NCBI RefSeq assembly: GCF_050948215.1
Contig: NC_135156.1
Location: 13,763,257 to 13,827,256 of the forward strand
Source: Halictus rubicundus
Lineage: Eukaryota; Arthropoda; Insecta; Hymenoptera; Halictidae
DNA length: 64,000 nt
Direction of reading: 5' to 3'
The notes below the pieces were generated by a model, which had not been told where the DNA came from, ran no database searches, and saw nothing but the letters and a program-made list of their open reading frames with translations. The position numbers and the translations under genes were made by a program. Below, in pieces: positions 23,223 to 32,811 of the stretch (its first letter is position 1; every line of letters starts with the position of its first letter).

Positions 23223-23436
23223 TTAACACGTTCACTGCCGTGTCACCCGTATGTGGGTGACGGAATTATTTGTTCGGGTTTTAAAATGAATTTTTACGTT
23301 TGTATATTCATTGTAAGGAAGTTGGAGGAATACTCACTGTCATACATTTAATTTTTTTCATGTTTTATTTCATTAAATAACTTACGTTGATTTTATGGAA
23401 TTATTGGGGTTTCCAGTTTGGCAGTCAAAGTGTTAA
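23223..23436 (+). mobile_element. TTAA-flanked MITE, TTAACACGTT family
   Basis: TTAACACGTTCACTGCC at the left faces GGCAGTCAAAGTGTTAA at the right, with exact TTAA borders 214 bp apart. A near-end hairpin, GTCACCC facing GGGTGAC with a six-base loop, lies at 23242-23261, about 16 bases inside the left border. The right-hand interior shares a CATTAAATAA box with the element at 3895-4112. Non-coding. Confidence 0.75.
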
Positions 23437-24228
23437 TAGGAACGAGCTTACGAAAAGGGTCGAGTGCCCTGGACTCGAGAAATGAAGGACGCGGTCCAGC
23501 CTCGTTAGAAGTTCGGCGTCGCGTAGCGAGGTGCTTGTTAACCATCGAGCGACAGCGTCACAGTTAACCATCCTGTGGTGTTTTTACGACGTGGCTAGTG
23601 CGTGCGTGCGCGTGAAATCATGCGTGCAAAGCCTGTTAAAGCGGGAACAGGAGGCGGAGGCGGTCGGCGGAGGTGTAGACGGAGGTTGGTGGAGGGCCGA
23701 GGGCCGAGGACACGATAGCGAGCAAGGGATCCGATATCTGTTCGCACGTCATTACCCCAGACTGCAGCAGCAGCAGGATCCGACGTAGGATCGTTCTGGA
23801 GGCACGGGGAAGCGCCTTCGTCGCCGCGCTCGATCTCCCATGATCTATGGATCATAGTCCGTTTAATTCCGGCCCCCGTCGCGAGAATCTATCGCCGCCC
23901 GAGCGATGGAAGACGCGTCGCGTATTAGATCAATGACGCGGCGTATCTGCGGCGATCTTCGCGTTATAGAAAATCGAATGCGCTTAAAAGTGATACATGG
24001 CCGACCAACCTGCCCGGATTTACCTACCGGAAGAGTTGTAGGATACCGTTCCATCGCTGAAACCGTGAATACGATTATTGCTGCGCTGGCAACAATACTG
24101 ATCAAATTTGTAAATTCTTGTAACTACGATCACTTTACAGTGATTAGAACTTTTTTTGTTATCTCTGATTTCTTAGAACGAGAAGGATGACTGTATTTAT
24201 TGCAGGCCTATGTGTTCTCCAATGGCTA
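23437..24228. other. Unassigned DNA, CpG-rich centre
   Basis: CpG-rich sequence from 23460 to 24060 with a short CAG run at 23766-23777. Open frames of 80-94 codons overlap on both strands and have no recognisable product. Confidence 0.5.
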
Positions 24229-24360
24229 TACAGGGTGTTCCTCGAATATCTCTGAAATTATTTGTGACGCCGGAAAATGTTCCAAACAAAAGAAGTGGTA
24301 CCGAGGGGGACATAATTTGATGTCAGTTCATAATTTGAGGGTGAACTTCACAAAAAATTA
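24229..24360. repeat. Possible dispersed-repeat fragment beginning TACAGGGTGTTCC
   Basis: The stretch starts TATACAGGGTGTTCC, the same kind of phrase as at 19310, and runs into AT-rich sequence. The phrase looks like an element terminus. Family and right border are unknown. Confidence 0.3.
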
Positions 24361-24457
24361 TTAACCTATTCATCCTAGTTTGGATATTCATTTAGTTGAT
24401 CCTAAACCTTGGTTGGTCCGAAATCTACGTCACTACTGTTATAATGCAAGAGGTTAA
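24361..24457. mobile_element. Very short TTAA-flanked inverted-repeat element
   Basis: TTAACCTATT at the left and AAGAGGTTAA at the right give a seven-base exact inverted repeat with weaker similarity beyond. The length is 97 bp. The ends resemble those of the 84-bp element at 56317. The match is short, so chance is possible. Confidence 0.35.
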
Positions 24458-24958
24458 ATTGAAATATTTTCGACGAAGATTTACTCTCCGATTCTGCTAC
24501 AATTTTATCTCCCTTATTTGTGTCCGCATATAGTTCCGCCAATGATTAGTCACATCCGCGTAATTCGTTAGTCATCGAGCGTGTTATGTACCGTCACTTT
24601 TAATCTCGCGTGTTCACCGAATATATTAGATCCAGAATCTCAGCGTGTCGGACGATGTGGTAAATAGCTTGATTAGAATTTCATCGCTCTCGTTTGATCA
24701 ATCAGAGATCGATAAAAGATTCCATTAACCGGTGAAAAACAGAGATATAAAGTTTACCAAAACTTGAATATATTCTACGACACAGGGGCCGCTTAATGTT
24801 TAAAAACGTACGGCTGGGAACGTCCCTATCGAAATGCTGGTTCCCCAAAAATCCATACAAGAGGACCCCAAAGAAACAGTTACGAAAACGCATGAAACAA
24901 AATCATTCTTCTGTGAGTAAAAGTTTAAAAAAGAATTTGAGTAATATCTTCGAACCTT
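24458..24958. other. Unassigned DNA, nothing recognised
   Basis: Mixed AT-rich sequence. A basic 68-codon plus-strand frame (24796-25002) runs into the MITE that follows and is unlikely to be a gene. Confidence 0.45.
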
Positions 24959-25178
24959 TTAACACCAGAACTACCGAACCAGTCGAGATGACTGGTTCCT
25001 GATTTTTTCTTTCACAATTACCGAAATTATAAAAATCTTTTCATCAGAATTTTTTTAATGAACTTTTTCATTAAAGCACATGTTAGAATAAAAATGGTAT
25101 TAGGTTTAAATAGATGTAGTCATTGTTACAAAGCAATATTCATCAGTTGTATTTATTACTCGGTAGTTCTAGTGTTAA
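24959..25178 (+). mobile_element. TTAA-flanked MITE, CACTAGAACTACCG family, copy 2
   Basis: Exact TTAA at both borders, 220 bp. The left end TTAACACCAGAACTACCG and the inverse of the right end TTAACACTAGAACTACCG differ at one base. The near-end palindrome is AGTCGAGATGACT (24981-24993), a partly decayed version of AGTCAAAATGACT in copy 1. It is co-linear with copy 1 along its whole length. Confidence 0.85.
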
Positions 25179-25324
25179 ATTAAGTTTAGAACAAGAGAAC
25201 AATCTGAATAGATGTAAAAGCGTCCTCCTTCGAAAGATCAATTACCCGAGTCCCACCGCGATACACTCGGCAAGCTAATGTTCGAAAAATCGAAGTAAGC
25301 AAACGGTCGAGGCAGGCCATGTGG
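25179..25324. other. Spacer, nothing recognised
   Basis: Short AT-rich to mixed sequence between the MITE and the candidate LTR. Confidence 0.4.
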
Positions 25325-25513
25325 TTTTTGTCAGCGCGTTGCCCCTCCCTAAGGGAAAGTCCTTTAGCTTGGGGGTGTCATAAACAAAGAGGCATACTGT
25401 CGAAGGCGTTCTCACGGCCGAGGATTTTTGGGACAGCAGGACATTCTTATGCTGACTGTCGTCGTGTACGGTTGTCGCGAATAAAGATTCATAGTGTTTT
25501 GTAGTACGCCCAC
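25325..25513 (+). mobile_element. Candidate solo LTR
   Basis: The stretch can be read as starting TGTCAGCGCG (about 25328) and ending CCACA (about 25513). An AATAAA polyadenylation signal at about 25480 is followed by TGTTTTGTAGTACGCCCACA. TG...CA borders and a polyadenylation signal near the end are the layout of insect retrotransposon LTRs. I see no clear target-site duplication, no second LTR and no coding remnant. The 61-codon frame at 25319-25504 has no recognisable product. Confidence 0.25.
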
Positions 25514-26104
25514 ATTTATTTAACTTAACGATATCGCGTTATCTATCTTCTTAGTACTTTCTTACACCAAGCTTTGGATAAATGTCCGCAACTGCGACTC
25601 CGCGTTAGTAAATTCCGATCCGAGAATTTTCATTTCCGCAGTTGTGTTCGCAAGAGTGCCCGTCGGTTTCGGCGAAAGCAACAAGGACACCCAGTAGAAT
25701 CGCGCAAATCCGCGACAGTAGCTGTTCCGTGTGTCTGCGGGACGATTATACCTCCGCCGACTGCTCCCATGGATGTCTCGATCGCGTCTGGTACTTGTAC
25801 CACTCCCTGTAGGTACGTTGTAGTAGGCCTAGTAGGTAGTACCTACTTTAGTTGTAGGTCGTACACTCGGTATAGCCGTAGCCGGGCGAACGGCGTCGCT
25901 TGATATCTGCTACATATCTAGCAACGTGTGCCATGCCTTATCTCCGCTGCCGTTCGGAGCCGTATTCCCGTGTCTGTGTGTGCGTGTGCCTGCCCCTCTG
26001 CCACCTTTATCTGTGCGCGGGGACGTGCGCTAGCGAGAGCCAGTACCTGTGCACAAACACCACGAAAATCCCCCATCGGCGAATAAGAACCGAGACACAC
26101 CGCT
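25514..26104. other. Unassigned DNA, no gene recognised
   Basis: Includes a small cluster of GTAGGT/GTAGTAGG words with a hairpin, GTAGGTAGTACCTAC, near 25829. No RNA gene could be matched to it. Confidence 0.45.
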
Positions 26105-26194
<90 letters not shown>

Positions 26195-26205
26195 TCTCTC
26201 TGTCT
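26105..26205. repeat. Compound (CT)n-(CA)n microsatellite
   Basis: About 35 CT dinucleotides (26105-26174) are followed directly by about 10 CA dinucleotides and more CT. It is the longest microsatellite of the window and accounts for the Ser/Leu and Arg/Glu repeats in a 263-codon plus-strand frame and in several minus-strand frames. Confidence 0.97.
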
Positions 26206-26639
26206 CTGTGTGTGCTCGAACGCGGGACCGTTCGTATTTCGCGGGCTTTCGCATTGTATGGATATCAAATGATTGTGCATGGCCCGTGCGAGCGAATGAC
26301 GTTTACCTTCGTACAACCGAGATTCCCAACGCGGCGGACAAGTGACTTACCCCCGTTTTACGACCAGCCAACTCTCCTTCTTCAGCTCACACATGCTACG
26401 AGGATTCGAGCGAGGTTTGGGAGACACTCTCACGAGGCTCTTACGGTACGTTGCCTGTGGAGGTGTCTCCGGATACGTGCTTGTGGATATTCAATGAATC
26501 CTTGGATTCTTCTTCTACGATCTCCTCGCTGGCGCCTTGATCTTCTCGCTGATACTCGCTTTATACCCGAGACCGATTTTCTTGCTGGCTGTTTCAACGG
26601 TCTTCGTGTGAGTTTCATTGGAATTGTTTTGTTCATGAA
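26206..26639. other. Unassigned DNA next to satellite
   Basis: Mixed sequence, with the first degenerate satellite phrases appearing from about 26610. No gene was recognised. Confidence 0.45.
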
Positions 26640-27975
26640 TATTTCCCTTTGGATGGATTGTTCTTCTTTTGGTAGCACGGTGTACGTGTAAAATATTGTG
26701 AATTTTGTAGTCGTAGAATTTTACTTTGGACAAGTTTGTCGTTAGAGGGTTTTCCTTTGGATAGAATTTTTCTTGGGGAGTTTCTTCTGGATGGTATATT
26801 TTCCTTTGGATTGTTTTTCTTTTGGTAGCACAGTGTATGTGTAAAATATTGTGAATTTTGTAGTCGTAGAATTTTACTTTAGACAAGTTTGTCGTTAGAG
26901 GGTTTTCCTTTGGATAGAATTTTTCTTGGGGAGTTTCTTCTGGGTGATATATTTTCCTTTGGATAGAATTTTTCTTGGGGAGTTTCTTCTGGATGGTATA
27001 TTTTCCTTTGGATTGTTTTTCTTTTGATAGCACAGTGTATGTGTAAAATATTGTGAATTTTGTAGTCGTAGAATTTTACTTTAGACAAGTTTGTCGTTAG
27101 AGGGTTTTCCTTTGGATAGAATTTTTCTTGGGGAGTTTCTTCTGGATGATATATTTTCCTTTGGATTGTTCTTCTTTTGGTAGCATAGATATGTGTAAAA
27201 TATTGTGAATTTTGTAGTTGTAGAATTTTACTTTGGACAAGTTTGTCGTTAGAGGGTTTTCCTTTGGATAGAATTTTTCTTGGGAATTTTCTTCTGGGTG
27301 ATATGTTTTCCTTTGGATAGAATTTTTCTTGGGGAGTTTCTTCTGGATGATATATTTTCCTTTGGATTGTTCTTCTTTTGGTAGCATAGTCTATGTGTAA
27401 AATATTGTGAATTTTGTAGTTGTAGAATTTTAATTTGGACAAGTTTGTCGTTAGAGGGTTTTCCTTTGGATAGAATTTTTCTTGGGAATTTTCTTCTGGG
27501 TGATATATTTTCCTTTGGATAGAATTTTTCTTGGGGAGTTTCTTCTGGATGATATATTTTCCTTTGGATTGTTCTTCTTTTGGTAGCATAGATATGTGTA
27601 AAATATTGTGAATTTTGTAGTTGTAGAATTTTACTTTGGACAAGTTTTTCGTTAGAGGGTTTTCCTTTGGATAGAATTTTTCTTGGGGAGTTTCTTCTCG
27701 GTGATATATTTTCCTTTGGATTGTTCTTCTTTTGGTAGCACAGTGTATGTGTAAAATATTGTGAATTTTGTAGTCGTAGAATTTTACTTTGGACAAGTTT
27801 GTCATTAGAGGGTTTTCCTTTGGATAGAATTTTTCTTGGGGAGTTTCTTCTGGATGATATATTTTCATTTGGATTGTTCTTCTTTTGGTAGCACAGTGTA
27901 TGTGTAAAATATTGTGAATTTTGTAGTTGCAGAATTTTACTTTGGACAAGTTTGTCCCTAGTGGATTTTCCATTG
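26640..27975 (-). repeat. Satellite array with 153- and 202-bp units, open on the minus strand
   Basis: The landmark GTGTAAAATATTGTGAATTT starts at 26686, 26839, 27041, 27193, 27395, 27596, 27749 and 27902. The spacings are therefore 153, 202, 152, 202, 201, 153 and 153. Long units contain an extra copy of a 49-bp module with TTTTCCTTTGGATAGAATTT and CTTGGGGAGTTTCTTCTGG. On the minus strand CTA, TTA and TCA triplets are rare, so frames of 364 codons (26879-27973) and 315 codons (27249-28196) stay open. A 153-bp unit gives a 51-residue Lys/Asn-rich repeat. A 202-bp unit shifts the frame, and the other frame is open too. The frames lack a recognised domain or signal peptide. I treat the array as non-coding satellite. 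Confidence 0.93.
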
Positions 27976-28500
27976 GATATATTTCTTTGAAATTTTCTTT
28001 TAGATGAAGGCTTTTCCTTTGGATGCAGATTTTTCTTTCGAATAGCGCTTTTCATTGTGGATTTTTCCGTTAGATGAACGAGTGAACGTTTGTTGCTTAC
28101 GGTTGTGGACTTTTCTTCTGGATAGGAGCTTTTCCTTTGAATGCATAATATTTCGAGTACTTTTCTTTTGGACAGTAATTTTCTCCGAATTACCAAATGT
28201 TTTTGGAAGAACAGAACGTGAACGCGAACCTTTTCTTTAGACAGTATTTCCTCCAGGTTGTAGAATTTTCATTTCGGATAACAGTTTTCCGTTCAACCTG
28301 AATTTTCCTTGCGAGTCTAATCTTTCGCCCTGCATAATTCTTTTATTCCAAATCCCATTTCTCAAGGAGGCCGATGTTATCGCGCGAATGTTTCGAACAC
28401 CGTACGCAAGGTTCCGCATTAGGCATATTTCCATGGGCATAGTTTTCTTCGGTAGGTTCCTCGGAGCGTTTCTTTTCTTTCGTAATTTTCCTGAAGATAT
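27976..28500. repeat. Degenerate flank of the satellite
   Basis: Phrases like TTTTCCTTTGGAT, TTTTCTTCTGGATAGGAGC and TTTTCCTTTGAATGCA recur every 20-30 bases with strong divergence. This looks like the ancestral short unit from which the long units of the neighbouring array were built. Confidence 0.6.
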
Positions 28501-29276
28501 CGGTGCCGCTCTTAAATATTAATTTGTTTCGCGTCCCAATTTCGTCATGCGAGCCGAACAATTGCGACAGAAAACGATTTCACGGAACGCAACAACGGCA
28601 AAGAGGTTCAAGAACTCGGCGATTAACTATCGCGACGGAGCGTGCATAAATTGAGATCTATAGAGCCAGACGCTCGATGTCAGGAACGAATGGGGGAGGG
28701 GGAATAAAAAAGAAAAAGAAAAGAAAGGAACACAAGAGGAACACGCCAACGCTTCCCCCACCGATCGGATTATTATTTTCCCATCGTCGTTATTGTGTTT
28801 ACGGTCAAGTACGCCAGGCAGCAGTGTTTAATTAATAGTCAGCGGCCACGTACTCATTATCGGGAAACGATTATTCTCGAATATTTTGAATGCGTATCGG
28901 GCATCGGTATCGCCGTGCCGGCTAGAGATACGGAAATGCGCCGAAAACAAATAAGTTTCCCCGTTCCTTCGTATCGGACGATTGGCAACGAGCATTCCGC
29001 GTGAAATCGTATCGCGTGTGACCTTCCCTCATCGAAACTCATTTGTAAAAATGATTTTCCTCAATGCTAATCTATCTCGCGCCAACGCCGACCCAAAGAT
29101 CCGTTCCGCGTTCCATTAAAAAATTAATTTGCACTCTCATACCCGAGATACTGCAAGACTGCTGCGCCTAAAAATAATTTTCAGAGACGAGATAATTGCT
29201 CTAAATTTTCATTAATAATTACTCCCACGCATTATCTCATATTCTCAATATTCACGAGTCGTTTAAAATCTGTTGG
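28501..29276. other. Unassigned DNA, no gene recognised
   Basis: Mixed composition with an A/G-rich tract at about 28700-28735. Nothing recognised. Confidence 0.45.
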
Positions 29277-29860
29277 AAAAAAAAATAGGTGTGCATTCAA
29301 TGTTTCAAGAAGGATACTTTGCAACGCTCTGAAAGAGTAATCAAAGCAATTAACTACCACGATTTATGTAAGAAAATGAAGTGACAGTGGCCTTCATTTT
29401 TGTGTATGGTAATACACAAACGTTCTATTTTTATTCTCCTAGTGTCGTTCGCATCAACAAACAATACGCTGCTCGAAAATAGCAATAAGAATCATTTTCT
29501 CTCGACATTAATACATCGCAAGATTACAACCGTCGGGATAGTGATCTTTTTTGTACACGGCAATACGTCGGCGCACAGTTTTTCATTCGCACGGTTCGCA
29601 TGTCATTTGCACTCCATTAAAAAAGAAAAAGTCTGCATTCAAAGTACATATCAAGACGGAAAGGCTGCAACGTCCGAGCGGAGCGATAAAAATAATTTTC
29701 CTTCGGTATCAAGATTTCATAAGAAAACGAAGGGCGAGATATGGATCTTGAACTTTATTTTTCACAGTGCCGTACAAGCCACACAAGCTTTCCGCTCCGA
29801 GAGCTCGCGTGTCACACTCGTAATCCATTAAAAATTGAATATGCATTCGGGGATTCGAGA
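29277..29860. repeat. Old degenerate duplications of 150-340 bp
   Basis: TGCATTCAA-type phrases followed by TCAAGA(A/C)GGA start near 29292 and 29634, and a weaker TGCATTC lies at 29842. TTTTTGTGTATGG / TTTTTTGTACACGG / TTTTTCACAGTGCCG phrases start near 29398, 29548 and 29758. Each is followed by comparable sequence, so the block seems to be built of three diverged copies. A 143-codon frame (29400-29831) lies over the repeats and is not recognisable. Confidence 0.4.
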
Positions 29861-30481
29861 ACGGTGGATTACAACGGCCGAAAAAAAGGTGGCTCTCGAT
29901 ACGTAGACTTCACGTGGAAATCAATGGCCGACACAACGACCTTAGACTTCTTCCATACGGCACACACATACACAGGCCGCGCCGCGCCGCGCCGGCTCGA
30001 CTTTCCATTCTCACTTCACTGTCAACGAGATCGCTGTGAAACCGCGCGTTTACCGTGCGTTCCCAGCATTTCCCATATTCCTCGCGTGGCCACGATACGA
30101 ATCTAAAAAGGCGGCATTCTTCTCGTGTCCTGGCAAGCAACGGCGCGTTGCCGGGAATACGAGATCCAGACAAAATCTAGGTCATAATTGCTTAGGACCG
30201 TCGCGACGTCATGAATTAAGATTTTTGCGTAAAGAGCCCGCATAGTTATGCCTTGGCACACGGCCACCGGTAGATTATCGGCCGGGAGATCGGCTAATAT
30301 CCATACAATGTCACGCACTCCCATACACGGGTCAGTATTAATATCGTTTTCCCTCCGAAATGTACAATATCCACCCAACCGACGACGACGACGACGCGCG
30401 GCTTCGCCTAATGGCCGATTACAAAACCTGGCCGATTCGAAATCTTCGCGTAGCCGCTGTTTTCGTTCTCGAGATCCCCCA

Positions 30482-30484
<3 letters not shown>
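29861..30484. other. Unassigned DNA with CGA run
   Basis: A short (CGA)n run lies at 30380-30396. TTTTTGCGTAAAGAGCCCGC near 30222 resembles an end of the GACTGCGGA MITE family (compare 22116). No gene was recognised. Confidence 0.4.

Positions 30485-30520
<36 letters not shown>
30485..30520. repeat. (CT)n microsatellite
   Basis: CT run with one TTT interruption, followed closely by a GA-rich GAGAGAG. A GC dinucleotide run lies further on at about 30598-30613. Confidence 0.95.
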
Positions 30521-30522
<2 letters not shown>

Positions 30523-31061
30523 CGAGAGAGCCGACGACCTCGACGAGACGGCCCGCGCGGTATCTCGTTAATCTTATTAGCAATTGAAACATGCTCCCCC
30601 CGCGCGCGCGCGCGAGCACATTTCGACGTAACGCGTGTTTCTTTTTCTTCATTGTATACCAATAATCATTTCAGTTTCCAGCTCTCCAGCGTGAAAACGC
30701 AGCCGCGAGAGACCGGCGCTCGAGCCCGCGGCTCGATTTACATTTAATAATCGTTTGACCGCGCCAACATGGCGGAACTAAGCAACTAATTACTCGGTTT
30801 AAGCTGTTGTAACGCTCGTGTTAACGCCGCAATCCGATTAACTTCCTGACTAATTACTTCGTTTTCGTCGGATACCGAACCGCGATGCCGATTCGGCCCT
30901 CGTTGAAAACGGCGTCACTTCAGGGTTGAACGCTTCCCTGAGGCTGTTTGACTCGCGGTAATGACTCAGCAAATTAATTACTGAGAAACCTGTTACAGAT
31001 AGTTGAGCAGCTCTTGTACTATTTTTTAACGACGGGCTTCTTTAAGACTCTAGGATTTTAT
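30521..31061. other. Unassigned DNA, nothing recognised
   Basis: CpG-rich at the left. CAACATGGCGG near 30769 resembles a YY1/Pho-type site but is isolated. TAATTA-type words are frequent from 30780 to 30990. No gene was recognised. Confidence 0.4.
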
Positions 31062-31388
31062 TAGGTTCGCCCAAAAGTTGCTTGCGCATTGTATATGTCC
31101 CGTATCATTAAATAGCACGTGCAAACAATGTAATCATTAGACTCCGGATCTTTGTGCAAAAGAAAAAGTTTCTGCAGCAATTGCAAGACACAGGAGCTAA
31201 TTTAAAATTCTATTTTTTGCTAATAATTTTAATGTAATGAAAATAATATATTAACACTCTTCAAATTTTCTAATCTTTTTGTCATAAATGCATAACATCC
31301 GGAGTCTACGAATCATCGTTGACGTTTTATCATTCTCCAATTTGGTTTCTTGGAAAACTGGGTTGAATTTACATTTTGGAACAACCTA
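31062..31388. mobile_element. Mariner-like element, internally deleted, with nested MITE
   Basis: The left end TAGGTTCGCCCAAAAGTTGC and the inverse of the right end TAGGTTGTTCCAAAATGTAA are inverted repeats of mariner type (TTAGGT...CCAAAA), flanked by TA. Removing the nested element at 31138-31307 leaves about 157 bp, far shorter than the roughly 1.3 kb of a full mariner, so it is an internally deleted derivative. No transposase remnant was seen. Confidence 0.65.
31138..31307. mobile_element. TA-flanked MITE, GACTGCGGA family, nested copy
   Basis: TAGACTCCGGATCTTTGTGC at the left and GCATAACATCCGGAGTCTA at the right are inverted family ends with TA at both borders. The length is 170 bp. The sub-terminal box TTGCAAGACACAGGAGC is best preserved here. 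Its position inside the mariner-like element shows that it inserted later. Confidence 0.75.
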
Positions 31389-32780
31389 ATGTAATATTGA
31401 TTTGATGTGCTTATTTAATTTCTGATAGTAGAATGAAAATTCTGCAAGAAAAATTGTAATTCAGGATTGACATAATCGACTTTGAATACGTGCGTGCTAT
31501 TCCACAGAGTTGCCTGTCTGACTATTGCTTGCCGCTTCTACTTTGGTATTCAAAATCGATTATCTTCTGAACGAGGCTTTCATTGGAAAAATTTTATTCT
31601 TTCTTTCTGACTCATTCTCACATGTAGAATGATCCTGTACACATTTGTATTACCAGTTATGCTCTGTGCATAACAGGCTGCAAATAGTGGGCGATTCGAT
31701 TGGTTTTCTTTTTATACTTGCGCTGTGGAAATTGTTTTGCCATGTACCTCGGAATACATAAATGAACAGTTCTCCAGGTTCGTGATAATTTGTCAAAGTG
31801 TGTCGAATACAAAATAAAAATCATTCTAGGGAACAGTAACAAAGCGATCTAGGAAATAGAGAAAATCGCACCGATAATATTAAATATTTTTCACCCTATA
31901 AAATTATCATTTCGTCAGAATCGAGCGTACAAGTATTAATTGTACATGGAAACGAATAGTCTGCTTGAAATTTGATTTACAACCAGCATACAATAAGCTA
32001 GCCTGGCTTTAAAAAAATTGTATAGAATCTCTGACAATTTCCATAATGGTCTGGTAAAAATGTTACTGACCATGTTCACATACAGACAATTAGACTCGAT
32101 AAAAGGCCAGATAAGAGAGTCTTCATCAGATGAATTACAACAAGCTTCCAACTTCAATTCTGATCTGCAGCTTCTCATAGAACAGCCTCGCGTCGAATCG
32201 CATTATCCCTAATTAATCCACGCAACGCAACGGTTAATCTGCAGAACGATCTCCGTCCAACTATCGTTTAAAATCAAACAGAGGAAGGTCCGCGTTCCAC
32301 TACGCCGAAAACAAAAAAGAAAGAAAAAGAAAAAGAAAAAGAAAGAACCTTTCGAGACCTCGGGATCCGCGTGTCTCAAAAATCCTGGGCTCGCGATCGC
32401 TATAAATTTAATTAGATTCTCGACAAAGGAGGAGAAATATTAGATCCCGCGGGGTAGATTAGAGCACGTTGCTCGGAACACGTAGTATTTCACGGAAGAA
32501 AAGAAAAGAACAACGAGCTGCGGGGGCGGAGGGACGGGGTCGACGAATCGGAAAAAAGCGAATAATCGCGGCGAAGGTTTTCGTGCGAGCCTACCCAACA
32601 TTCCTACCATCGGCTACGAATGTTGCGGGCTCGTACGAAAAAAAGGGTAGCAGATACGGACGGGACAATCTGATTAGCGCAATCTAATTAACGCTGCTTT
32701 TAATGGCGTTCATTAGCACATGCGTCCCCACCTCGCCCCCCACGGCTCGTCCACCTACGGTCTCTAAGCCTCGATCTCCT
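31389..32780. other. Unassigned DNA, no gene recognised
   Basis: AT-rich to about 32210. An imperfect inverted repeat (AATCGACTTTGAATAC facing GTATTCAAAATCGATT) lies at about 31473-31565. An A/G tract (AAAAAG repeats) lies at 32309-32347. Overlapping frames of 64 and 80 codons at 31936-32212 are not recognisable. Confidence 0.5.
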
Positions 32781-32811
32781 CCCCCGTGTCCCCCACCCCC
32801 TCCTTGCCCCC
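32781..32811 (-). other. G-quadruplex motif (minus strand)
   Basis: Four runs of five C on the plus strand are separated by 4, 1 and 6 bases, so the minus strand meets the G-quadruplex pattern. It lies in a C-rich stretch (32730-32830). Confidence 0.7.

Noticed and set aside
25806..25862. GTAGTAGG/GTAGGT cluster reminiscent of let-7
   Set aside because: The mature let-7 sequence is absent, and the hairpin has only a six-base stem.
25900..26691. 263-codon plus-strand open frame
   Set aside because: A large part is Ser/Leu and Thr/His repeat from the CT/CA microsatellite. The rest has no domain and overlaps open frames on the other strand.
26879..27973. 364-codon minus-strand open frame, possible repetitive secreted or silk-like protein
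   Set aside because: It coincides exactly with a satellite array, two frames are open at once, unit lengths change the frame, and there is no signal peptide or known repeat motif. The array explains it fully.
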